From positions 115,762,309 to 115,826,308 of the forward strand of contig JAUMIR010000002.1 in the NCBI GenBank assembly GCA_030847615.1: a DNA stretch of 64,000 nucleotides, written 5' to 3'. Each line of letters starts with the position of its first letter. Within the stretch, counting starts at the first letter, position 1. Shown here piece by piece: positions 53,590 to 62,959 of the stretch. This stretch comes from Gambelia wislizenii (Eukaryota > Chordata > Lepidosauria > Squamata > Crotaphytidae). The position numbers were made by a program, and so were the translations under genes. Below the pieces are notes generated by a model. The model was given only the letters and a program-made list of their open reading frames with translations, ran no database searches and was not told the DNA's origin.

Positions 53590-53735
53590 TACATATACTC
53601 CCCAATATATAAACTCCACACACACTCCTACCCAACCATTCTCTGAAGATGCCAGCCACAGATGCAGGCAAAATATCAGAAAGAAACTATTCCAGAACAC
53701 GGCCTCACAGCCCGGGAAAAAAACTAAAGAAAATC
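53590..53735 (+). mobile_element. Penelope-type remnant with decayed hammerhead-like motif
   Basis: CATTCTCTGAAGATGCC, then CAGATGCAGGC and AAAATATCAG, then CTATTCCAGAACACGGCC and CAGCCCGG. The order CTGANGA, GCC-loop-GGC stem, then (G)AAA is that of a hammerhead ribozyme core, which is known in Penelope-like elements. The G before AAA and the flanking stem are mutated, so it would not be expected to cleave. The family assignment is by recall of this sequence type. Confidence 0.45.
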
Positions 53736-53951
53736 TACACATCTGTATTAATTGACCATTCTAGAGTAGAGATGTGAGAATGCTCCATACCTAAAAAGCA
53801 CTACCACTGCCAAAAAATGCATTAAACTCATTAGCAACAATCAAGATAAGGTACCTGCTCCTAAAATATACACACACTGACTCCTTTTTGCACATTGCAG
53901 TTTTGCACTCATTACTCACAGTGCAAAAAGGCAGATCCCAATAGCAATCTA

Positions 53952-54182
53952 TGGTTGTTCTTTCACATTCACTGGGGTTTGGTTCCAGGATGCCCCGTGA
54001 ATACCCAAATCCGTGAATACTCAAGTCCCATTATATGAAATGGCATAGCAAAATGGTGTCCCTTATATAAGATGGCAAAATCAAGGTTTGCTGTTTGGAT
54101 TATTATTTTTTTTAAGAATATTTTCAAGCTGTGAATACTTAAAACCGTGAATGCCAAATCCGTGAATGTGGAGGGACAACTG
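53952..54182 (+). mobile_element. Tigger/MER2-like MITE, 231 bp
   Basis: It shares nearly all its length with 24832-25058 (AAATCCGTGAATACTCAAG, ATGGCATAGCAAAATGGTGT, CCTTATATAAGATGGC) and is flanked by TA at 53950-53951 and 54183-54184. The left terminus is more mutated (tggttgttctttc) than the right. Confidence 0.83.
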
Positions 54183-54452
54183 TACTTTTCCTTTGTATTT
54201 ATGGGAATTACTCCTTCATATAACTGAACCTACAGTATAAGAGCTTTCACACTTCTTTATCATGACTTTATTTTACACCTAGATGTTTCATACACTGCCA
54301 GATTTCCCAATTTTCCATGAGTAGTCCCTACTTTCTTGTAAAACAATAGCCCCACTGTGCCTTTGAGGAACAGAGGAAGCCTTCTAAACAGTTTATTACA
54401 GTACATACAGGTCCAATAGAGCACTTTAGGTTTTAACCTTCACCACCAAAGC

Positions 54453-54462
54453 TCTATAAGTT
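54453..54462 (+). repeat. Target duplication of the 165-bp derivative
   Basis: tctataagtt, matching 54628-54637. Confidence 0.85.
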
Positions 54463-54627
54463 CCTCTCCATTGACATACCCTTGCCGTGGGAGAGAGGCT
54501 TGCGTACCCTAATGATGCTTTGAGCTATGCTGGAGGTGGCATAATAGCCCTTGCAGAAAGTGAGGGATGAGTCCTTCCTGAATCTTTGTTTGCAAAGAAA
54601 AGCCAGAGAGAGGGGTGGCAGGGAGAG
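54463..54627 (+). mobile_element. Vingi-like internally deleted derivative, 165 bp
   Basis: It keeps about the first 95 bases of the full-length LINE (cctctccattgacataccct to GCATAATAGCC) joined to about the last 70 (cttgcagaaagtgaggg, the hairpin TCTTTG...CAAAGA and GCCAGAGAG). The 10-mer tctataagtt duplicates at 54453-54462 and 54628-54637, so this is an insertion in its own right. It has no coding capacity and would need a full-length element's protein. Confidence 0.85.
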
Positions 54628-54652
54628 TCTATAAGTTAAATTTCTGAGGAGG

Positions 54653-54725
54653 GGTATGTGTGTGTGTCTGTGTGTCTTTGTCTGTGTGTGTGTATGCATG
54701 CATGCATGTACATGTGTGTGTGTGA
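54653..54725. repeat. GT-rich microsatellite
   Basis: GT units interrupted by TCT/CAT blocks, including a GCAT run near 54695-54706. Confidence 0.88.
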
Positions 54726-55151
54726 TGCTATTATGAGATCCATTATGACACTGAACATTTTTATAAACAATATTGTGTTTTTAAGGAAAATGTTATGACT
54801 TATCTATTTACTAATGCATCTCCTTCAGAAGCTACTGCAGGACAGGCTGTTGCAGAACAAAGGAAAACAATGTACACTAGATGGAGAAGAACCTTCGGCA
54901 AAGTATAAATGGTTAGGAGCACCTCACACAGTTTGCTTGCTTCATCTGTGAAACATGGAAGATGGTGCATACAAACCAGAACGCCTAAGAAGGCCTTAGT
55001 TTTACATACTAGTTTTCCATACATAGCTCTTCATATGCTGAAGGAGAAGGGCTGATTGGTAAGATGAACCTTTTATACCCTGAACCCTCTGTAGTCCGCT
55101 TCATATTAGCACTGATGGCATTGCTAGTGTGTTAGGTAATCATGTAATCAC
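54726..55151. other. Unassigned stretch
   Basis: No gene or named repeat is recognised. Confidence 0.5.
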
Positions 55152-55637
55152 ACCATGAACAGACTATTCCAGAAGGATATGGACAAGGTGGAACATGCCA
55201 GAGGAGGGCGACCAAAATGGTGGGAGGTCTGGAAGCCCATGCCCTATGAGGAGTGGCTTAGAGAACTGGGTATGTTTAGCCTGGAGAAGAGAAGGTTAAG
55301 AGGGGACATGATAGCCATATCTAAATATTTGAAGGGATGTCATACTGAGGACAGAGCAAGCTTGATTTTTGCAGCTCCAGAGACTAGGATATGGAGCAGT
55401 GGACTCAAACTACAGGAAAAGAGATTCCACCTAAACATAAGGAAGAACTTCCTGACAGTAAAAGCTGTTCAGCAGTGGAATGTGCTGCCTTGGAGTGTGG
55501 TGGAGTCTCCTTCTTTAGAGGTTTTTAAGCAGAGGCTGGATGGCCAACTGTCAGGGATGCTTTGGTTGTTTATTCCTGCATGGCAGGGGATTGTACTGGA
55601 TGGCCCTTGTGGTCTCTGTGATTCTATGATTCTATGT
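55152..55637 (+). pseudogene. Old CR1 LINE, 3' fragment
   Basis: The fragment begins near the K-D-x-D-K-V-E-H block, continues through [30 protein letters not shown] and W-N-V-L-P-W-S-V-V-E, and ends with the CR1 3' UTR (a short deletion near 55615) and GATTCTATG. It belongs to the older group. Confidence 0.88.
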
Positions 55638-56845
55638 TCGGGAAAGTTTTCAACATACTCACACAATTGCTCTGTTTATAGATATACAAGCAGAACATAA
55701 GCAAAGAAAAACACACAATACAGCAAAGTGGCAGAATTACCATCCTGCACTAGATCCCAGGGAGTGACCCCAAGATGTTTTGGCTTCATCAGCCTTCCAG
55801 CTAGCTCTGTTCTTGTCTATCTACATAATTCTTCACTTTAAGAAACATTCATCTCAGATTCCAGTTTTGTAGATGAAACATTCACATGCTAAGAACATGA
55901 AAGTTTTGCAAAACATCCATCCTCTCCTGTCATTTTAGCAAAAACATTGTAATCACCCCATTCGCAGTGATGAGACAGCAAAAACTCACAAGTATCACAT
56001 CACCAGGAACGGAATGGCAGAATCCACTGGTTGGCAGCAACCATGCTTTTGTGAGCACTATTTAAACAGAACCCTATTGTTCATTCCACATTTATCTCAA
56101 AGATAACCTCTTAATACTTGTATCAGTCTATCAGTTGTAACTTCAGCTCACTGTCTCAAGCTGAGGGGAAGCAAGATTTATTTTTAGGGGAATACACCAG
56201 AAGCCTTGACTTCAAAGACATGAAGCTATCCAATACTACACCAAAATTTAGTCTGTTTTAATTTAATATGTTTGATAGATGCTCTATACCAGCATTCACC
56301 AGAAAGCAAAATACCAAGTTCTTCCTAGTTTTAAACCTTCTTTTGCGTAATTGATAAGAATTACAGGGAAGTGATATTATTGCTTCCATATCTGAAGAGT
56401 TCAGTTGCTGTTACTGGAAACTGTACAGGGAAGACCCATCTGGTGTGCAGATGAGTGCCTAATAAATGCTTATTAGCTGTAATTATAGATTACAAAAACA
56501 CTGGGCCCAATATGGGCCTCAAAGCAGATCAGTCAAATCCAAGTCTCACATATGGATGTCCAAACTATCATTAAATCACATTAAGTAGGCAGTCATACAA
56601 CTGACCATTGATGCAAGGAGCCAAATCTATGATTTTGCCATCTTTATAAAGCTTAAAAACAAGGTTCTATGTCTGTTTCATAAAGCATATGAATATTTCC
56701 CTCCAATCTGAGTGGTGACATGTACAAAGCTGGCCCAAGCAGGCCAAGTTAGGTTAAAGTGATCTCAGAATTGCAAAGGGGGCACTAAACTTGCTTGTCA
56801 GGTCCCACATCGTTAGGGCCCACTAAGAGCAACCTTTCCAGGGAA
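55638..56845. other. Unassigned stretch
   Basis: No gene or named repeat is recognised. Confidence 0.5.
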
Positions 56846-57007
56846 TCATAGAATCATAGTTGGGAAAGACGACAAAGGCCATCTAGTCCAACTCCCTGCC
56901 AAGCAGGAATAAACAATCAAAGCATTCCCGACAGAAGGCCATCCAGCTTCTGTTTAAAAACCTCCAAAGAAGGAGCCTCCATCACACTCCGAGGCAGTGC
57001 ATTCCAT
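56846..57007 (-). mobile_element. CR1 LINE 3' end, inverted
   Basis: The plus strand opens with aatcatagaatcatag (reversed ATTCTATG tail) followed by the reversed CR1 3' UTR and the last codons (L-x-V-F-K-Q-x-L-D-G reversed). It is about 160 bp. Confidence 0.88.
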
Positions 57008-57540
57008 AATGTACTATATTGGTCAAGTGGCCAAATGTCTGAGCTGCAAATCAAGAAGTCTCTGGTTTAAATCTCATCTTGGTTACAAAATACAAAGTGA
57101 TCTCTAGCAAGCTGCTAATCTCTCAGAGAAATCTTTTTCAACATGGGAATAATACACCTCTAGGGATGTTGAGATAAACCATGAGATAGGGTTTAATGAG
57201 ATAAAAGTCTATGAAGATACTTTGAATACTTCCAGTGTGCTATTTGAATTTGCTGTTAAGGTTGTAAGTGGTTGCACCAGGAAAAGAGCGGAGTCCTTCA
57301 ATCAGAGGAAATACCAACAAGGTACATTAGTACTCTGGACCATTTCTGTGTACTGGGAGGTACTAAAGCATATTAGCCTCCCCTGTTATCCAATGCAAGT
57401 TATAAGATTTCATAGCCAAGTACAATATCATTTCTTTTTGCGCAACCATTAATCTTTTGAGGAAAGGGGAAATGAGCTGATTTTGCAGCAAGCTGATGAA
57501 CAAGCATGACAATTCCACAAAGTAGAATAAGATTAGTAAA
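57008..57540. other. Unassigned stretch
   Basis: No gene or named repeat is recognised. Confidence 0.5.
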
Positions 57541-57750
57541 CCAGTGTGGTGCAGTGGTTTGAGTGTTGGACTAAACTCCAGGAGACCAGGTTTCAAATCC
57601 CCACTCATGGAGTTTGCTTTTGCCTTCCTCTGAGGCTGAGAGTGTATGTCTTCCCCAAGGTCACCCAGTGGGTTTCCATGACTGATCAGGTATCTGAACC
57701 CTGGTATCCAGAGTCATAGTAGAATCGTCAAACCACTACACTGCACTGGC
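57541..57750. mobile_element. Fold-back pair of Sauria-type SINE heads
   Basis: 57541-57610 is a plus-strand SINE head (ccagtgtggtgcagtggttt through GTTTCAAATCCCCACTCA). 57618-57750 is a minus-strand SINE part (TGAGGCTGAGAGTG, AAGGTCACCCAGTGGG, GAACCCTGGTATCCAGAG, ACTACACTGCACTGG) with its head at the right end. The two heads face outwards as an inverted pair about 75 bp each, separated by SINE body. Confidence 0.75.
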
Positions 57751-58022
57751 ATATATGCTGTTTTTATTTATTTTTTAAACTTTTGCATATTGTAATTTTT
57801 AAAAGCCTTGAGTCTCTCTCAGAAAAAGGAGTCCAAGAAATGTAACAAACCACAACAACCAAGAAAACGGCAGGGGAGGGAGCAGATACATGGCTGCAGG
57901 CCTTAAGCACTGTATTCTTAAAACAACATTAACATGAAAGTTAATGGTGGCTAGTTCTTGCTAGCAGTTAATGTTACCAGTCTCTTATATTGTCAAAAGC
58001 ATGAATGTCAGCTCTTATTTGT

Positions 58023-58024
<2 letters not shown>

Positions 58025-58058
<34 letters not shown>

Positions 58059-58059
58059 T
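58025..58059. repeat. TAA microsatellite
   Basis: About 11 TAA units. Confidence 0.95.
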
Positions 58060-58065
58060 AACACA

Positions 58066-58258
58066 AGACAGTAAGAGCTGTTCGGCAGTGGAACACACTC
58101 CCTTGGAGCGTGATGGGGTCTCTTTCCTTGGAGGTCTTTAAACAGAGGCTGGATGGCCATCTGTCGGGGATGCTTTGATCAAGATTTCCTGCATGGCAGG
58201 GGGTTGGACTGGATGGCCCTCGTGGTCTCTTCCAACTCTACAATTCTATGATTCTATG
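58066..58258 (+). mobile_element. CR1 LINE 3' end, short
   Basis: It begins in the A-V-R-Q-W-N-T-L-P stretch (AGAGCTGTTCGGCAGTGGAA) and ends with ATTCTATGATTCTATGA. Like the copy at 9374 it reads TTTGATCAAGATTTCCTGC after the stop, so these two share a subfamily mark. It lies between a TAA array and an L2 tail. Confidence 0.9.
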
Positions 58259-58261
58259 AAT

Positions 58262-58830
58262 AATAATAATATTTATTTATACCCCGCCCCTCTGTTAAAA
58301 CAATCGGGGTGGCTTACAAAGATTAAAATACAAATAAAGATTAAAATCCCTAAACACCACCCACCCTCACCCACCCCTATAAAAAGATATTAAACCAATA
58401 TAAATTAAAAACAACTAATCTAAAATCACATTAACAAAAATAATAAATAGCCAGCAGACTAAAAGAGGTCAGGAGCTCCTGAGGCTGGGATCTAATTAGA
58501 AAAGGCCTGCTGAAAGAGATCCGTCTTTAGTGCTTTTTTAAAGCTACTCAGGCTCGTCATCTGAGATCTCGTTCGGCATGTCATTCCACAATTTGGGGGC
58601 GATTACTGAAAAGGCCCTCTGGGGGGTTGCAGACAGCCTAGATTTTTGTGGCTGAAGCATATTCCTCCAAGAGGACCGGACTGCATGGGGAGGATTGTAT
58701 GGGAGGAGGCGGTTCCAAAGATAAGTTGGACCCAAGCCATTTAGGGCTTTAAAGGTAATAACCAACACCTTATACTGGGCCCAGAAACTGATAGGCAGCC
58801 AGTGGAGAGGTGTTAATAAAACCTAGTAAA
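58262..58830 (-). pseudogene. L2-like LINE, 3' end, inverted
   Basis: Minus-strand frame: L-V-I-T-F-K-A-L-N-G-L-G-P-T-Y-L, then R-A-F-S-V-I-A-P-K-L-W-N-D-M-P-N-E-I, the end of an L2 ORF2; the 3' UTR has the reversed GCCCCTCTG/AATCGGGGTGG end and an ATA-rich tail. A stop follows near 58544. About 80 further codons upstream are recognisable. Confidence 0.7.
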
Positions 58831-59805
58831 TAAATAAATAAATACAAGCCAGTGAGCTTTTTCTTTTATCATTTCTTCTACCTAGGACAGAATGCTCTAG
58901 TAAATCAGGGTTGAGTGGGAAAACTGATACTGTGATATCTTGATTATTGCTGAACTCCCAGAAAACGACTGGCATAACATTCTGTTTCAGGCCACAACAT
59001 TATTCCACTGGTAGCTGCACAAATCTACCTTAGTTTTGTAATAAACTAATAAAGTGACAGAGAGAACTTACAGGGGTCAGTCACCCAGTTGCTTCCTCTA
59101 TTGTCAAAGGAGGATATTGACTTCTAGACCCCACTAATCATGAGTTTCCAAATTCACTGATAATCTCTCCAGAATACAATCCCATCAAAAGAGAGAAAGC
59201 CCTCCCTTCCCTTTGGAGCACAGAGTCTGGTTGGATACCTCAAAAGGGGGCCTTCCCCCATTCTTATCTGAAAAGAAGAAACAGCAGGGGATCCCAGAAG
59301 GACCCCCAACCAAGCAGAGCAGTCAATGAAGAAGCTGCAGGGTCCATTTTCTCACTGAGATCTGGGAGTTCCTTCTGATTCATGAGATAATACCATTCTC
59401 CTTCACCTCATCATGACAGATGGAGCTGAAAATATCTCACAGAGTTCACAAGGCCAATTACCGCACAGAAAAACAGAACCTAGCAGACAAGGACTTCATT
59501 GTTTTACAGCCAGTATATAAATATTTATTTATTTAGTATCCTGCTTTTCTCCCAACGTGGGATTCAAGGTGGCAAAATTTGCAGAAGAATCCTTGCAACC
59601 TCTGGTAAAATGTGCATCCTTTCCCCCTAGTGTACGAGTGCTGTGCATACAGGATCCATAGAATTTTGTGATCTGTGCCTTCAACCAGAAGGAATTAAGA
59701 CCAAACCTCTGGGTCACTGTTCCGGCAACTTGATTCCTGCTCTGCCTTCCCACCTCCCAAGTGGGCCAAGAGCTTCTTTCAAACTTCCTTTTTTTACCCC
59801 TTCCT
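58831..59805. other. Unassigned stretch
   Basis: A possible LINE-end remnant is near 59517-59575 (TTTATTTATTTAGTATCCTG, CTTTTCTCCCAACGTGGG). I recognise nothing else. Confidence 0.4.
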
Positions 59806-59806
59806 T

Positions 59807-60148
59807 TTGGTCCATGTGGGAACCAATGATACTGCAAGGCACAGCTTTCCCAAGATCAGAAGAGATTATGAGACTCTGGGGAGGAAGCTGAAAGAAATGG
59901 ATGCACAGGTTGTCATCTCGTCTCTTCTGCCAGTTGAAGGGCATGGTCCAGGAAGGGAGAGGAAAATAGCCAATGTAAACAATTGGCTCCGTAGATGGTG
60001 TCGCCGAGAACGATTTGGATTCTTGGATCATGGGCTGCGCTTCCATGAGGGCGGACTTCTGGCAAGAGATGGGGTGCATCTCATGACAGTTGGCAGAAAC
60101 ATTTTTGCCTACAGTCTCAAGAATTTGATCAGGAGGGCTTTAAACTGA
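59807..60148 (+). pseudogene. CR1 ORF1, C-terminal SGNH-esterase-like part
   Basis: The frame is open from V-H-V-G-T-N-D-T (block with the Asn/Asp of SGNH hydrolases) through S-S-L-L-P-V, G-P-G-R-E-R and W-C-R-R, to D-G-V-H-L (catalytic Asp and His region) and L-I-R-R-A-L-N, ending in TGA at 60146-60148. CR1 ORF1 proteins are known to carry such an esterase-type domain. The N-terminal Ser block is missing, so the domain is incomplete. Confidence 0.75.
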
Positions 60149-60153
60149 GTCAT

Positions 60154-62876
60154 ATGGGGGAGGGAGACAGTATTCTGGAAGGCAAAAGGGCTGGAGAAAA
60201 TAGTCAAACTGTCATAGAGGGAACAAGGCAAACAGTGCAAGAACCCAACAGTGGGAGGCAAAAAAACTTACACAGGCAGCAAGTAAAGGGAACACATGGT
60301 CTTAGATGTCTCTATACTAATGCACAGAGCATGGGAAATAAGCAAGATGAACTCGAACTCCTAGCACTACAAAACAAATATGATATAATAGGCATTACTG
60401 AAACCTGGTGGGATGAGTCTCATGATTGGAATGTAGGAATAGAGGGGTATAACATTTATAAGAGAAACAGGCCAAACAGGAAAGGAGGAGGAATAGCATT
60501 ATATGTCAGGGATATTTATACCACTGAAGAGATCCATGACATCAATACTGGAAGCCAGGTGGAGAGCATCTGGATAAAAATAAAAGGGGAGGGCAACAAC
60601 AGGGATGTTATTGTGGGACTCTACTACAGACCCCCAAGTCAGACGGAGGAATTGGATGATGCCTTTCTAGAACAGATGATCACACACGCAGAAAGATGTC
60701 GTAGTGATGGGTGACTTCAACTATCCTGATATTTGCTGGAAATCTAACTCAACCAAAACTTCAAGGTCTAGCAAATTCCTGACTTGCCTGGAAGACAATT
60801 TCATGGTCCAAAAGGTGGAAGAGGCAACAAGGGGGTCAGCTATTTTAGATCTGATCCTAGCCAACAGGAATGACCTGATTAATGGGGTGCAAGTGGTGGG
60901 ATCCTTAGGTGAGAGTGATCATGTTCTCCTGGAGTTTATTATACAATGGAAAGGAGAAGCCAGGCATAGTCAGGCACGCATTCTTGACTTTAGGAGAGCT
61001 GATTTCAATAAACTCAGGGAAATACTGGGGGTGATCCCATGGTCAGGAATATTAAAAGAGAAGAGACCTCAAGATGGATGGGACTTTCTCAAAAGGGAGA
61101 TACTGAAGGCACAATTTCAAACAGTACCATTGAGGAAGAAAAATGGGAGGTGTCTCAAAAAACCAGGATGGATGACTAAAGAACTTTCAACGGAGTTAAG
61201 CTTTAAACGGAACACGTATAGGAAATGAAAAAAGGGGGAAATCACCAAAGAAGAATTCAAACAGATAGCGAACACGTGTAGGAATAAAGTCAGAAAAGCT
61301 AAAATGCAGAATGAGCTCAGGCTTGCTAGGGAGGTTAAGAACAATAAAAAGGGTTTTTTTGGGTATGTCCGCAGCAAAAGGAGGAAGAAGGAAATGGTAG
61401 GGCCACTACGTGGAGAAGATGGTAAAATGCTAACAGGGGAGAGAGAAAAGGCAGAATTACTCAACACCTTCTTTGCCTCAGTTTTTTCAGAAAAGGAAAA
61501 GGGTGAGCAACCTGAGGATAAAGGAACAGAGGACACAATAGGGGAAATCCAGCACAGAATAAGCAAAGAGGTAGTACAGGAATACCTTCTTAATCTAAAT
61601 GAATTTAAATCTCCAGGACCAGATGAACTACATCCAAGAGTATTAAAAGAGCTGGCAAATATAATCTCAGAGCCATTGGCAATAATCTTTGAGAACTCCT
61701 GGAGAACAGGAGAAGTCCCAGCAGACTGGAGGAGGGCAAACGTTGTCCCCATTTTCAAAAAGGAGGATCCCAACAATTATCGACCAGTTAGTCTTCCATG
61801 CCAGACTAATATGATCTCTTGATTTCAGTAAGGCCTTTGACAAGGTTCCCCATGACATTCTTGCAAACAAGCTTGTAAAATGTAGGCTAGACAAGTTAAT
61901 TGTTCAATGGATTTGTAATTGGTTGACCGGTCGAACCCAAAGGGTGCTCAGCAGTGGCTCTCTTCGTCTTGGAAAGATGTGACCAGTAGGGTGCCACAGG
62001 GTTCTGTCCTGGGCCCAGTGCTATTCAACATCTTTATCAATGACTTGGATGAGGAAATTAGGGACATACTTATCAAATTTGCAGATGACACCAAATTAGG
62101 AGTGGCTAATACCCTAGAGGACAGGATCAAAATTCAAAATGACCTGGATAGACTGGAGAGCTGGGCCAAGGCTAACAAAATGAAATTCAATACGGAGAAA
62201 TGTAAGGTACTGCACTTAAGGAGAACAAATGAAATGCATAGATATAGGATGGGGGAGACCTGGCTGAATGAGACTATGTGCGAAAGGGATCTAGGAGTCC
62301 TAGTAGACCACAAGTTGAACATGAGTCAACAGTGTGATGCAGCAGCTAAAAAGGCCAATGCAATTTTGGGCTGCATCAATAGAAGTACAGTGTCTAGATC
62401 AAGGGAAGTAATAGTGCCACGCTATTGCCTTGGTCAGACCTCACCTGGAATACTGTGTCCAGTTCTGGGCACCACAATTCAAAAAGGATTTTGACAAATT
62501 GGAGCGTGTCCAGAGAAGGGCAACTAAAATGGTGAAAGGTCTGGAAACCATGCCTTATGAGGAGAGACTTAGGGAGCTGGGTATGTTTAGCCTGGAAAAA
62601 AGACGGTTAAGAGGCAATATGATAGCCCTGTTTAAGTATTTGACGGGGTGTCACGCTGAGGATGGAGCAGGCTTGTTTTCTGCTGCTCCAGAGACTGGAA
62701 CACAGAGCAATGGATGCAAGCTCCAGGAACAGAGATTCCACCTCAACATTAGGAGGAAGTTTTTGACAGTAAGAGCTGTTCGGCAGTGGAACACACTCCC
62801 TCGGAGTGTGGTGGGGTCTCCTTCCTTGGAGGTCTTCAAACAGAGGCTGGATGGCCATCTGCCAGGGATGCTTTGA
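60154..62876 (+). pseudogene. CR1 ORF2, broken
   Basis: The ATG is five bases after the ORF1 stop. The endonuclease frame is open to 60714, where a 5-bp deletion (relative to the nested copy) shifts it near 60690. A TGG-to-TGA change at 61226-61228 adds a stop. Two deletions (about 120 bp near 61796, about 67 bp near 61820) remove the region between R-P-V-S-L and L-D-F-S-K-A-F-D. Later parts (F-A-D-D-T-K-L near 62078) are intact except for small shifts near 61960 and 62425. The gene is clearly non-functional. Confidence 0.88.
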
Positions 62877-62959
62877 TCGTGATTTCCTGCGTGGCAGGGG
62901 GGTTGGACTGGATGGCCCTCGTGGTTTCTTCCAACTCTGCAATTCTATGATTCTATGAA

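Larger units (their letters stand above)
59806..62959 (+). mobile_element. CR1 LINE with ORF1 end and broken ORF2
   Basis: It is the only copy here that retains more than the last residues of ORF1. It is 5' truncated or changed before the V-H-V-G-T-N-D block, and ends in the CR1 3' UTR with ATTCTATGATTCTATGA. It is closely related to the nested copy at 31327 but has several deletions. Confidence 0.9.
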
